A stretch of 64,000 nucleotides of DNA, from assembly GCA_913775265.1 (NCBI GenBank), contig CAJYJH010000068.1, forward strand, positions 62,001 through 126,000, given 5' to 3'. Both the position numbers and the translations under genes were made by a program. This stretch comes from an uncultured Mucilaginibacter sp. Its GTDB lineage: Bacteria > Bacteroidota > Bacteroidia > Sphingobacteriales > Sphingobacteriaceae. Shown here one piece after another: positions 40,105 to 49,766 of the stretch (positions are counted from its first letter, which is position 1; each line of letters starts with the position of its first letter). The notes under the pieces were generated by a model that searched no databases, had not been told where the DNA came from, and was given only the letters and a program-made list of their open reading frames with translations.

Positions 40105-40413
40105 ATGAAAAAGACTTTTTTGTTATTCGGTTTAATACTTGCTGTTATAGTTTCGTCTACTGATTTTACCATGGCACAACGCCGTAAAATGAGTTCACAG
40201 GCCAAAGGCGCCTTAATTGGTGGTGCCGGTGGTGCCATTGCCGGTGGTTTAATTGGCGGCGGTGTTAAAGGTGCTTTAATTGGTGGTGCTATAGGTGCTG
40301 GTGGTGGTTACGTAATTGGTAACGAACACCGTCGCAACAAAGCCAAAAGACGTGCCTATTATCGTTCGACAAGGAAAAACTCACGCTACTACAGCAGACG
40401 CCGTTATAATTAA
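40105..40413 (+). CDS. Glycine-zipper protein with Arg/Tyr-rich tail
   Basis: Signal peptide; SSQAKGALIGGAGGAIAGGLIGGGVKGALIGGAIGAGGGYVIGN; tail RRAYYRSTRKNSRYYSRRRYN. Confidence 0.75.
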   Translation: MKKTFLLFGLILAVIVSSTDFTMAQRRKMSSQAKGALIGGAGGAIAGGLIGGGVKGALIGGAIGAGGGYVIGNEHRRNKAKRRAYYRSTRKNSRYYSRRRYN

Positions 40414-40433
40414 TTGTCGTCGGATGTGAACAT

Positions 40434-40469
40434 AAAAAAAGCGATGCTCAGAAGAGGATCGCTTTTTTT
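40434..40469 (+). terminator. Rho-independent terminator
   Basis: AAAAAAAGCGAT / ATCGCTTTTTTT. Confidence 0.85.
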
Positions 40470-40539
40470 ATGCTTGATGAATAAAGACAAAACTATGATT
40501 TAATGGTTGCTGTTGACTTTGTAGTTATTAATCAAAAAT

Positions 40540-41112
40540 ATGTCGACTATACAAATTCTGAATCGCGAGACATTATCAGATCAAAAGTATCCGCTTAAAA
40601 CATTCACTTATTTAAAGCCGGATGCCGATGGGAAAATGCAGGAGCAAAAAACAGAAGTATACTATCGCCCCGATGCTGTTGCTGCGCTATTGTATGATCA
40701 AGATAAACAGAAGCTATTGCTAACCAAACAGTTCAGGCTGCCTACTTATTTAAACGGTAATGAGTCGGGCTACATTACAGAAGCATGCGCCGGTTTGATT
40801 GATGATGGCGAAACACCAGAGCAAACCATCGTTCGCGAAGCTAAAGAAGAATTATGCATTGATATTAGTAACCTGCGTAAAATAGGAGCCGTATACACAT
40901 CAGCCGGTGGCATTACCGAATATTTGCATTTGTTTATTGCGGTTTATGACTCATCGGCTTTTAAAGCAACGTTTGGAGGTTTAGCTGCCGAGGGCGAAGT
41001 TATTGAACCTATTGAGTTAAATTTTGAAGAAGCCAAAACAATGTTAAAAGATGGGCAGTTTAATGATGCAAAAACTGTCATGCTATTGCAATATTACTTT
41101 TTTTTTTGTTAA
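40540..41112 (+). CDS. NUDIX hydrolase (ADP-sugar/GDP-mannose pyrophosphatase-like)
   Basis: EACAGLIDDGETPEQTIVREAKEELCIDI Nudix box. Confidence 0.9.
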   Translation: MSTIQILNRETLSDQKYPLKTFTYLKPDADGKMQEQKTEVYYRPDAVAALLYDQDKQKLLLTKQFRLPTYLNGNESGYITEACAGLIDDGETPEQTIVREAKEELCIDISNLRKIGAVYTSAGGITEYLHLFIAVYDSSAFKATFGGLAAEGEVIEPIELNFEEAKTMLKDGQFNDAKTVMLLQYYFFFC

Positions 41113-41204
41113 TTACAATCGGTTTGACAAAGCTTTTTAAAGGAGCAACAAAACCATACATAAACCTTAAACCAATATTTAATTATTGTATTTGATTGGA
41201 CTGA

Positions 41205-42446
41205 ATGGTTAATAAGATCATTGCTTTTATTGTTATATACCTCTTCGCTGCAAATGCGCTTTTTGCGCAAGACAGTACGATGGTATCTACCTTTAAGCAA
41301 GCACAAATTGATACTGTTGGCCAAAAAGACCTGATTGATGTTTTTAAAAAGTTCTTCAGGCCCAACAAACCGTCAACACGACTTAATGCGCAAGAGGGTA
41401 AGGTTTACTTTTCTTTTTTACCTACAGCTTCTACCCTACCCGATGGCGGCGGCAAAATGTTTATTACCTCCACTACAGCTGGCTTTTATTTAGGTAGTCA
41501 GCAAACCACCAACCTTTCCAGCTTTACGTTTACACCATATTTTAACTTTAAAGGCCGTTTCGGCTTACCGCTACGTTCGAGTATTTGGTTTAATAATAAC
41601 CAGTGGTACTTGGCCGGCGATACCCGTTTTATGGTATATCCGCAGGATACCTGGGGATTGGGAGGCAATCAGCCCGAAGAAAACCGTATGCGGGTAGATT
41701 ACCGTTACATCCGATTTTACCAAAGCTTGTACCGTCGTATTAAATCTTATTTTTTTGCGGGTGTTGGCTATAACCTTGATTACCACATGCGTATTAAAGG
41801 CAATTACGCTAACAACGATCTGCAAGACGTTTCGGGTTATGCCTTTGGTACTGATTATGGTCAAAACTCTTTATCGTCCGGGGTTACTTTTAATCTGCTT
41901 TATGATACCCGTAACAACTCCATCAACCCACTACCCGGCTGCTATGCTAATTTAATTTACCGGATTAATACTCCGGTATTGGGTAGTAACCGCACCTGGA
42001 CTTCCGTTTACGCAGACATGCGTAAATATATTTCGCTCAACCCGGGCAAACCTGCTCAACAAAATACACTTGCGCTCTGGACTTATTTCTGGAGTACCTT
42101 AGACCGCGGCGCACCATACTTAAGCTTGCCCAGCGTAGGTTGGGATTTATATAATCGCTCGGGCCGGGGTGTTGAGCAGAACCGCTACCGTGGGCAAAGT
42201 TTGTGGTATACCGAAGCCGAATACCGCCGCAGTATAACCAGCAATGGTCTACTCGGTTTTGTATTGTTCGCCAATTTGACATCAGTAAACGAACCAGATA
42301 CCCGCCAGTTTAATTATTTCCACCCGGCTGGCGGCGGTGGTCTGCGCATTAAAATCAATAAAGCATCTAATACCAACATCGCCATTGATTATGGCTTTAG
42401 CAAGGGTTATTCGTCTATCAGATTAAATTTGGGCGAAGCATTTTAA
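41205..42446 (+). CDS. Outer-membrane beta-barrel protein, Omp85-like barrel without POTRA domains
   Basis: Signal peptide, barrel strands, YRGQ at the L6 VRGF/Y position, C-terminal GGGLRIKINKASNTNIAIDYGFSKGYSSIRLNLGEAF. Confidence 0.7.
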   Translation: MVNKIIAFIVIYLFAANALFAQDSTMVSTFKQAQIDTVGQKDLIDVFKKFFRPNKPSTRLNAQEGKVYFSFLPTASTLPDGGGKMFITSTTAGFYLGSQQTTNLSSFTFTPYFNFKGRFGLPLRSSIWFNNNQWYLAGDTRFMVYPQDTWGLGGNQPEENRMRVDYRYIRFYQSLYRRIKSYFFAGVGYNLDYHMRIKGNYANNDLQDVSGYAFGTDYGQNSLSSGVTFNLLYDTRNNSINPLPGCYANLIYRINTPVLGSNRTWTSVYADMRKYISLNPGKPAQQNTLALWTYFWSTLDRGAPYLSLPSVGWDLYNRSGRGVEQNRYRGQSLWYTEAEYRRSITSNGLLGFVLFANLTSVNEPDTRQFNYFHPAGGGGLRIKINKASNTNIAIDYGFSKGYSSIRLNLGEAF

Positions 42447-42677
42447 TTTTTTTATGCCATCAATGTTTCGTGAAGGGTGATACCTTTTTGATAGTTGTGC
42501 TATAGGTTTTTTAAAAGTAATGGAAACATAACAGGCTTTTGCTACCATACTTATAACTGTGAATCCTTGCATAGCTGCTAAAACGTTATACTTTAGCTTA
42601 AAACATAATTAGTTAAAAAGCCGGCGTTTACAGTTTATCATAATATTAATTACATTAGCCAGGCATAATGAGGTAAA

Positions 42678-43712
42678 ATGAGCATTCCTGAAAAAGAAAT
42701 TACAATTTATGATATTGCCAGAGAGCTGAATATTTCGGGCGCCACGGTAAGCCGTGCCCTGATGGATCACCCGTCTGTAAATATCCATACCAAGCAAAAG
42801 GTACAGGATGCCGCTAAAAGAATGGGCTACCGTTCTAACCAACTGGCCAGCAACCTCCGTAAAAAGAAGAGTAACATCATCGGCATTATTGTAGGTAACC
42901 TCAATAGTAGCTTTATGTCTAACGTTATTTTCGGGGTTGAAAAAGTGTTAAGTGATGCAGGTTATAACTTAATTATCAGCCAGTCGTTGGATAGTGTTTC
43001 CAAAGAAATTGCCATAGCGCAAGCCATGTATAATAACCGGGTAGATGGCCTATTAGTATCGCTGGCTTACAGTACCGAAAATGCCGACCACTTTGAAAGC
43101 TTTGTTAAACGAGGCATCCCGCTGGTTTATTTTGACCGTGCGTGGCCTCACCCTGAATGCCCCAGTGTAGAAATTGATAATGTCAGGGCAGCTTATGAAA
43201 TAACCAGCCATCTAATTAAGCAAGGCTGCAAGCGCATTGCACATGTTACCGCATTTAAATTAAGCAGTGTTGCAGCAGATAGATTTAAAGGCTATCGCCA
43301 AGCTTTGGAAGAACATAGCATTCCGTTTGACGAAAGCTTAGTGATACCTACACAACTTACCCTGGAGGCAGGTGTTGAAGCAGCACATACATTATTGAAC
43401 ATGACTGAACGACCGGACGGCGTATTTGTAACCAATGATGCCTGCGCAGTAAGCTGTATGCAAGAACTAAAACGCCACGGCGTACGCATACCCGGGGATA
43501 TTGCCTTTGCTGGTTTTAATAACGATACTGAGTCCAGCATTATAGAACCTAATTTAACTACTGTAAACTATAAGGGCTACGAAATGGGCACTACAGCTGC
43601 ACAAATTCTGCTCGACCGTTTGAATAACGCCAACGACAAAAAAGGCCGTAAAAACCGGCTCATTCAACCTTCAGAAATTATTATCCGGGCATCATCCCTA
43701 CATCAAGGTTAA
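42678..43712 (+). CDS. LacI-family transcriptional regulator
   Basis: ITIYDIARELNISGATVSRALMDHPSVNIHTKQKVQDAAKRMGYRSNQLASNLRKKKSNIIGIIV. Confidence 0.96.
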   Translation: MSIPEKEITIYDIARELNISGATVSRALMDHPSVNIHTKQKVQDAAKRMGYRSNQLASNLRKKKSNIIGIIVGNLNSSFMSNVIFGVEKVLSDAGYNLIISQSLDSVSKEIAIAQAMYNNRVDGLLVSLAYSTENADHFESFVKRGIPLVYFDRAWPHPECPSVEIDNVRAAYEITSHLIKQGCKRIAHVTAFKLSSVAADRFKGYRQALEEHSIPFDESLVIPTQLTLEAGVEAAHTLLNMTERPDGVFVTNDACAVSCMQELKRHGVRIPGDIAFAGFNNDTESSIIEPNLTTVNYKGYEMGTTAAQILLDRLNNANDKKGRKNRLIQPSEIIIRASSLHQG

Positions 43713-43798
43713 GTAGCTATTGCTTACCAAGCTTGATTGTATAAAAACAAGCCTATAGTTTATTACCCTTAAATTTAAGCTATACAACCACATTTATT

Positions 43799-43806
43799 TA
43801 CTTTTG
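43799..43806 (+). promoter_or_regulatory. Candidate Bacteroidota -7 element (TACTTTTG) directly before the MFS start codon
   Basis: TAnnTTTG match ending 5 bp before ATG 43812; no clear -33. Confidence 0.35.
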
Positions 43807-43811
43807 CGGCG

Positions 43812-44960
43812 ATGACTGCTATAACAAACCGGTCGCCGCGCGAACTGCGAATCGGGTGTGCTATTTTCTTTTTCATTTCGGGTTTTGGCTATTCCTCCTG
43901 GGCTTCGCGCATACCTTCAGTTCAGCGTCAGTTACATTTAAACGAAGCCCAATTAGGCACGCTCCTGTTTGCCTTACCAATTGGACTCATGCTCACGCTG
44001 CCGGTTACAGGTAAATTATTAAGCCATTATACCAGCCGCAGCATTATGTTTTTTGGCGCTATCGCATTTAATGTGGTACTTTTTTTATTAGGATTGGCTA
44101 CCGTTGCCTGGCAGTTCTCCATCATTTTATTTGCTTTGGGATCGGCGCGTAACTTATTAAATCTTTCGGTGAACGCACAGTCGGTAGGCGTGCAGTCGCT
44201 GTACCAAAAATCTATCATCACAACCTTTCATGGTATCTGGAGTATAGCAGGGTTTGCCGGTGCTGCCGGTGGTTACTTGATGGTAAGTTTTAATATCGGC
44301 TTGTTTTATCACCTGGGAGCTATCAGTGTTTTACTTTGTGCCGCTTCCATCTATTTTTATTCGTACACCTTTTATCAAAAGCCTAAGCCTGTTGAGCGTA
44401 AACCTTTTTTAATACTGCCCGACAGGCACATGCTTAAGTTTGCGGTGATTTGCTTTGCCTGTATGGCCTGCGAGAATACCATGTACGACTGGAGCGCCAT
44501 TTATTTTGAAAAAGCGGTACACGCCGGTAAAGCTACCTCAACTGCAGCCTTTGTAGCCTATATGATAGCCATGACCACCGGCCGCTTTGTGGGCGACAAA
44601 GTTGTACTACGCATCGGTATCAAAAATATGCTGAATTACAGTGGTTGGTTTATTTTTACCGGGTTATTGCTGGCGGTATTATTCCCTTATCCAATTGTTG
44701 CCGGAGCCGGTTTTATGTTGGTAGGTTTAGGTGTGGCCTGCGTAGTACCATTAGTATTTAGCATTGCAGGTAAATCAGCATCCTTAAGCAGTGGCACCGC
44801 TATTGCCTCGATATCAACCGTTGGATATTTTGGCTTTTTATTGGTACCTCCGTTTGTAGGTTACATTGCTCAGGCTGCAGATTTACGCTGGTCATTCGGC
44901 GTGATTGCACTATTAGGTGCACTCATTATTTGGATGGTGACTAAAATAGACGCTAACTAA
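43812..44960 (+). CDS. MFS transporter
   Basis: 12-TM pattern; FGYSSWASRIPSVQRQLHLNEAQLGTLLFALPIGLMLTLPVTGKL. Confidence 0.92.
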   Translation: MTAITNRSPRELRIGCAIFFFISGFGYSSWASRIPSVQRQLHLNEAQLGTLLFALPIGLMLTLPVTGKLLSHYTSRSIMFFGAIAFNVVLFLLGLATVAWQFSIILFALGSARNLLNLSVNAQSVGVQSLYQKSIITTFHGIWSIAGFAGAAGGYLMVSFNIGLFYHLGAISVLLCAASIYFYSYTFYQKPKPVERKPFLILPDRHMLKFAVICFACMACENTMYDWSAIYFEKAVHAGKATSTAAFVAYMIAMTTGRFVGDKVVLRIGIKNMLNYSGWFIFTGLLLAVLFPYPIVAGAGFMLVGLGVACVVPLVFSIAGKSASLSSGTAIASISTVGYFGFLLVPPFVGYIAQAADLRWSFGVIALLGALIIWMVTKIDAN

Positions 44961-44962
44961 AA

Positions 44963-44982
44963 AAGGTGCTTTTCAGCACCTT
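44963..44982. terminator. Bidirectional terminator between convergent genes
   Basis: AAGGTGCT TTTC AGCACCTT. Confidence 0.75.
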
Positions 44983-45009
44983 CCAATAATACTATATATC
45001 ATAATCAAA

Positions 45010-46131
45010 TCAGGCTTTGATTAACGCATTTAGCATGTCGGCAATCAGATCATCAATATGCTCTAACCAAACCGATACCCTCAGCAAGTTTTGTGGTGTT
45101 TTTGTATCCGGCCCTTCAATAGCCGCACGGCGCTCAATCAAACTTTCTACCCCGCCCAAACTGGTTGCCTTCGTAAACAGCTTTAAATGATTGATTACAC
45201 GTTCGGCAGCTTCTTTCCCACCCGCTACCATAAAAGATAACATACCACCAGAATTCAGCATCTGCTGTTTGGCCAATTCATGCTGCGGATGCGATGCCAG
45301 ACCTGGATAAAGCACCTGCTCTACCTGCGATTGTTGTTCTAAAAATTCGGCCAGTAACTGGGCATTTTGCACATGGCCGCGCATGCGATAAGGCAAAGTT
45401 TTGATACTTCTGGCGAGCCAGTAACAATCGGTTGGTGCAGGTATAGCACCGCCCATTTGCTGTATATCCAGTATCCGCTTCCACCAGTCGTCATCTTGTA
45501 CAGTAATTAGCGCACCGCCTGTTAAATCGCTATGTCCTCCTAAATATTTGGTGGTTGAATGCATCACCATATCAACACCCAGGCTTAACGGCTGTTGCCC
45601 TAATGGTGAGGCAAAAGTATTATCGCAGACCACTTTGATACCCCGGCTGCGAGCTAAAGCAACGACTTTTTTGATATCCGTTAATTTCAACAACGGGTTA
45701 GACGGCGTTTCTACCCAAATTAAACCGGTGTTGGGCTTAATGAGAGACGAGAGTTGCTCATCGTTATTTAAATCAATAAAATCAAACTCGAGTATACCGG
45801 CAAATAAAGTTTTAAGCTGATTACGCAGGCCATGATACATATCATCAGGCGCAATCACATGCGTACCCGGTTTTAACGACTGGAACACCGTCATGCCCGC
45901 AGCATTACCAGAAGAAAATGCTGCTGCCTGCACACCGCCTTCTAAGCGGGCAAGCACCGTTTCGAGCGCCTGACGGTTAGGATTCCCTGCACGGCTATAG
46001 CTATAGCCCTTGCTGTAATTACCGTCGTGGTCGCGTTCAAAAGTGGTAGACAATATTATGGGTGATACCACAGCCGATGTACTTTCATCAATATGGCTAC
46101 CGGCATGTATGGCCAGAGTTTCAATTTTCAT
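45010..46131 (-). CDS. Cys/Met metabolism PLP enzyme (cystathionine gamma-synthase/lyase-like)
   Basis: ETLAIHAGSHIDESTSAVVSPIILSTTFER, YSYSRAGNPNRQALETVLARLEGG, VCDNTFASPLGQQPLSLGVDMVMHSTTKYLGGHSDLTGG. Confidence 0.95.
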   Translation of the reverse strand: MKIETLAIHAGSHIDESTSAVVSPIILSTTFERDHDGNYSKGYSYSRAGNPNRQALETVLARLEGGVQAAAFSSGNAAGMTVFQSLKPGTHVIAPDDMYHGLRNQLKTLFAGILEFDFIDLNNDEQLSSLIKPNTGLIWVETPSNPLLKLTDIKKVVALARSRGIKVVCDNTFASPLGQQPLSLGVDMVMHSTTKYLGGHSDLTGGALITVQDDDWWKRILDIQQMGGAIPAPTDCYWLARSIKTLPYRMRGHVQNAQLLAEFLEQQSQVEQVLYPGLASHPQHELAKQQMLNSGGMLSFMVAGGKEAAERVINHLKLFTKATSLGGVESLIERRAAIEGPDTKTPQNLLRVSVWLEHIDDLIADMLNALIKA

Positions 46132-46217
46132 AGTGAGTCAAATTAAAGCATAATTTCAGTTATCTAAGCTTTGCTGACCTACAAACTACACTTACACTAT
46201 TCAATTTTTACAATTAA

Positions 46218-47177
46218 TTACTTAGCCATCCAACTAAAAGTCATCTTAACCGGCAGGATATGCCCCTCTTTATCAAACAGCATTTGATCCAAACAAATTA
46301 CTCTTTGATTAGCGCCGGTTTGGTCGAGTGGCCTGCGGTGGTATACAATGTAATACTTATCATCTTTAGCTGAATGTATCACAGAATGATGACCGGCACC
46401 GCGTGCAATTTTAGGATCCTGCTCTAGAACGGTTGACAGTCGCTTAAACGGGCCGAATGGAGAATCGGCAATAGCGTAAGCCACTTTATAATCCGGACCG
46501 GTCCAGCCCCCCTCCGACCACATAAAGTAATATTTATTGTTCCGGATAAACATATATGGCCCCTCTACATAGTGCTCAGGCGTTATTTCTTTGTATAGGG
46601 TACCATCTGGCAGTGGTTCAATCCCGCTAAAGTCGGATTTCAGCTTAACCATGTTGCAATGGCCCCATCCGCCATAGTACATGTAATATGATCCGTCTTT
46701 GTCTTTAAACACAAACTGGTCTATAGGTTGTGCACCGTTAACGATGGTGTCAATTAAAGGATGACCTAACAAATCTTTATAAGGACCATCGGGCTTATTA
46801 GCTACCGCTACACCGATGCCGCCTACTTCGCCTGGATGGATATCATTAGCTCCAAAAAATAAATAATATTTATTACCCTTTTTCAGCACTGCTGGTGCCC
46901 ACATGGCTTTCTTGGCCCACTTTACAGCGCTGGTATCTATAATGCGTGGATGCTTTTTCCACGTTTTTAAATCAGCTGACGAAAATGCATCCATAAATAT
47001 CTGATCCTTGTAAGGTGCAGAATAGGTTGGAAATATCCAGTAGGTGTTGCCATACTTAATACCTTCCGGATCGGCGTACCAGCCCTCTATCACCGGATTA
47101 TGCTGAGCAAAAGTTTTGGTACATAACAGAAGCAACACAACAAAAGCAGACTGTAATAAATGACGATATATTTTCAT
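46218..47177 (-). CDS. Glycoside hydrolase family 43 protein, secreted
   Basis: Signal peptide; NPVIEGWYADPEGIKYGNTYWIFPTYS, MWAPAVLKKGNKYYLFFGAND, YVEGPYMFIRNNKYYFMWSEGGW. Confidence 0.92.
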   Translation of the reverse strand: MKIYRHLLQSAFVVLLLLCTKTFAQHNPVIEGWYADPEGIKYGNTYWIFPTYSAPYKDQIFMDAFSSADLKTWKKHPRIIDTSAVKWAKKAMWAPAVLKKGNKYYLFFGANDIHPGEVGGIGVAVANKPDGPYKDLLGHPLIDTIVNGAQPIDQFVFKDKDGSYYMYYGGWGHCNMVKLKSDFSGIEPLPDGTLYKEITPEHYVEGPYMFIRNNKYYFMWSEGGWTGPDYKVAYAIADSPFGPFKRLSTVLEQDPKIARGAGHHSVIHSAKDDKYYIVYHRRPLDQTGANQRVICLDQMLFDKEGHILPVKMTFSWMAK

Positions 47178-47254
47178 TGGGTTTTATTATTGGTTTCAAA
47201 GACAAATTAAACGCCCTTAATATTTTATAAGAACTTTATCTAAAAATTGATAAC

Positions 47255-47290
47255 AAAAAAAGGGTTGACAGTTTAAGCTATCAACCCCTT
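47255..47290 (-). terminator. Rho-independent terminator of citrate synthase gene
   Basis: GGGTTGA / TCAACCC with A run on left. Confidence 0.75.
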
Positions 47291-47304
47291 ATTGAGTATT
47301 TTAA

Positions 47305-48591
47305 TTAGCGATTGCTGATGTCGGTATAATCATTACCGGTTTCGCCGGTGTAAATCTGACGCGGACGGCCAATCGGCTCTTTATTTTCTTTCATTTCTTT
47401 CCATTGGGCAATCCATCCCGGTAAACGGCCCAGGGCAAACAGCACCGTAAACATTTCGGTTGGAAAACCTAATGCACGATAGATAATGCCAGAATAAAAG
47501 TCAACGTTTGGATATAATTTACGCTCAACAAAATATGGATCTTTCAAGGCAACTTCTTCCAGGCGTTTAGCAATATCTAATACCTCGTCGTTTACACCTA
47601 ATTTTTCCAAAATATCGTCACAAGCCTTTTTGATGATTTTAGCGCGAGGGTCGAAGTTTTTATACACACGGTGACCGAAGCCCATCAAACGGAAAGGATC
47701 ATTTTTGTCTTTAGCCTTGGCAATCCACTTATCGGTATCACCACCATCAGCTTTAATTTTCTCCAGCATCTCAATCACCGCCTGGTTAGCACCACCATGC
47801 AGCGGGCCCCACAGTGCCGAGATACCGGCAGAAATAGAAGCGTATAAGTTAGCGTCTGATGAACCTACAATACGAACGGTAGAAGCAGAACAGTTTTGCT
47901 CATGATCGGCATGTAGAATCAGCAATTTATTCATGGCATCGACAACTACTGGATCAATCTCATAATCTTCAGTTGGTTTGCTGAAGGTCATGTACATGAA
48001 GTTAGTAACGTAGTCGAATTTATTTTTAGGATAATTGACCGGATGACCTAATGATTTTTTGTAAATCCACGCCACGATGGTACTCATTTTAGCAATGAGC
48101 TTATGAATCTCTAGGTCAACAATTTCAGGAGGCAACGATGGCGCTAACGACTCCGGGTTAAATGCAGCCAGTGCACCAATTAGAGATGACAACTGCCCCA
48201 TTGGATGCGAGTTGGAAGGGAAGCCGTCAAAAAACTTCTTCATATCCTCGTGCACCAATGTATGGCGATTCAGCTCAAATTGGAAGTTTTTTAATTGCTC
48301 TTGTGTAGGTAAGTTGCCATATATCAACAAGTAAGCAACCTCAACAAACGTTGATTTTTCGGCCAACTGCTCAATTGGATAACCACGATATTTTAATATA
48401 CCTTGTTCGCCATCTAAAAAGGTGATAGCGCTTTTAGTAGCACCTGTGTTTTTGTAACCAATATCTAAAGTAATGTATCCGGTTAAATCACGCAGTTTAG
48501 AAATATCTAAAGCTTTTTCGTTTTCTGTACCTTCAATAACAGGTAAGTCGTATGTTTTGTTGCCGATTTTTAATTGTGCAGTTTCCGACAT
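47305..48591 (-). CDS. gltA: Citrate synthase
   Basis: ITFLDGEQGILKYRGYPIEQLAEKSTFVEVAYLLIYG, LILHADHEQNCSASTVRIVGSSDANLYASISAGISALWGPLHGGANQAV, MGFGHRVYKNFDPRA, NVDFYSGIIYRALGFPTEMFTVLFALGRLPGWIAQWKE. Confidence 0.97.
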   Translation of the reverse strand: MSETAQLKIGNKTYDLPVIEGTENEKALDISKLRDLTGYITLDIGYKNTGATKSAITFLDGEQGILKYRGYPIEQLAEKSTFVEVAYLLIYGNLPTQEQLKNFQFELNRHTLVHEDMKKFFDGFPSNSHPMGQLSSLIGALAAFNPESLAPSLPPEIVDLEIHKLIAKMSTIVAWIYKKSLGHPVNYPKNKFDYVTNFMYMTFSKPTEDYEIDPVVVDAMNKLLILHADHEQNCSASTVRIVGSSDANLYASISAGISALWGPLHGGANQAVIEMLEKIKADGGDTDKWIAKAKDKNDPFRLMGFGHRVYKNFDPRAKIIKKACDDILEKLGVNDEVLDIAKRLEEVALKDPYFVERKLYPNVDFYSGIIYRALGFPTEMFTVLFALGRLPGWIAQWKEMKENKEPIGRPRQIYTGETGNDYTDISNR

Positions 48592-48615
48592 AGAAATATG
48601 GGGTTGTATCCGTAA

Positions 48616-48623
48616 CAAATGTA
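48616..48623 (-). promoter_or_regulatory. Candidate Bacteroidota -7 element (TACATTTG) for gltA
   Basis: CAAATGTA on + strand, 25 bp upstream of the start. Confidence 0.4.
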
Positions 48624-48755
48624 ATTAAATATGCCATTAATCACCTTTGCCGGTTAGTATTATCACTTAAAATTTACGTTTATAATTAATAATTTAAGTG
48701 CAAGCTATTGTTAGCTAACAAAAACTTAACAATGCTTAACACTTTAAACATTGGG

Positions 48756-49268
48756 TTATTTAATTTCTTCTTTTACCTCGCCACATTCCAGCATTTCGTC
48801 GCCGTAATAAGGGTTTTTGATTTCCTTTTGGGCCGACAACCAGTAACCGCCTTTACCGTTACCTGCCATAGGGCAATAAGCCACGTAAACCGGTCCGGAT
48901 TTGGTTTTCATACCTTTAACCAACGGGATAACATCCTGGCTTAACTGTAAAAATATATTACGCTGCGATTTCACATCATCTGTAGCTGCAATCCGGTTAG
49001 CCAAATCAGCCGCCTCTGTACATCCTTTGATGTTTCCTAAATTAGCCGCCAGTGTTTTGGCTGACTCCTGCGCCGCTTTAGGATCAGTTTTTACCAAGTT
49101 ATCTTTAACAGCCAAGTAAGCATTATATACTTTAGCAGTATCGGTTTGCGGAGCAACTATAGCTGTGCTGTCACTGCCTTGCACGGTTGAAGTCTCTTGT
49201 TTACTACCCGACTGACAAGCAGTTAATATAGAAGAAGCAATAACAGCCAGAAAAAAGTATCTTTTCAT
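48756..49268 (-). CDS. DUF3347-type periplasmic lipoprotein
   Basis: Lipobox LTAC; YCPMAGNGKGGYWLSAQKEIKNPYYGDEMLECGEV metal-binding-like C-terminus. Confidence 0.85.
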   Translation of the reverse strand: MKRYFFLAVIASSILTACQSGSKQETSTVQGSDSTAIVAPQTDTAKVYNAYLAVKDNLVKTDPKAAQESAKTLAANLGNIKGCTEAADLANRIAATDDVKSQRNIFLQLSQDVIPLVKGMKTKSGPVYVAYCPMAGNGKGGYWLSAQKEIKNPYYGDEMLECGEVKEEIK

Positions 49269-49425
49269 AATAGGTGGATTAATTGCGGGGCTAAGGTAGG
49301 TAATTTAAGGTTTAAACAAGTAAAATTGGTTACAGTAATTGCCTCTCATCAGCCCAATTTGAAAATTCTGACAACTTCAGCCCAAAAACTCCTACTCTCA
49401 TTTTGCCTGGCTTTTGTCTTAAATT

Positions 49426-49459
49426 AATAAAGCCCTTGAGCTTCCCCAAAGGCTTTATT
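49426..49459 (-). terminator. Hairpin downstream of the 49491-49766 gene
   Basis: AATAAAGCC / GGCTTTATT. Confidence 0.55.
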
Positions 49460-49490
49460 ATATGTATTATATCTATTATTTAATTACAAG

Positions 49491-49766
49491 TTACCATCTT
49501 CTGTAGCCGTAAGCGCGGTGCGGGCGGTGATAGTAACGTTGAACCACAACCGGACGACGTGGACCGTAATACCCCCGGCGTACTATTACCGGACGGCGAT
49601 GGTAATAACGACGTGGCGGACGTTCAACAACTACTACCCGGCGTTGCGGTGGAGCGTAATAAGCCGGACGGCCAATGTTTACGCCTATGTGTGCGGCTAC
49701 TTGTGCTTTAGCACCAAAACTCATTAAGGCTATTAAAAATGCTGCTAAAAATGTAATACGTTTCAT
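49491..49766 (-). CDS. Small secreted Arg/Tyr/Pro/His-rich protein
   Basis: Signal peptide MKRITFLAAFLIALMSFGAKAQ; low-complexity RRPVIVRRGYYGPRRPVVVQRYYHRPHRAYGYRRW. Confidence 0.7.
   Translation of the reverse strand: MKRITFLAAFLIALMSFGAKAQVAAHIGVNIGRPAYYAPPQRRVVVVERPPRRYYHRRPVIVRRGYYGPRRPVVVQRYYHRPHRAYGYRRW

Noticed and set aside
40201-40330. GGTGGTGC-rich repetitive DNA as a possible repeat element
   Set aside because: Accounted for by the glycine-zipper coding sequence.
46132-46217. Possible SAM riboswitch upstream of the cystathionine gamma-synthase-like gene
   Set aside because: On the minus strand the gene's leader begins at 46132 and only ~86 bp separates it from GH43; I see no paired structure resembling a known SAM aptamer.
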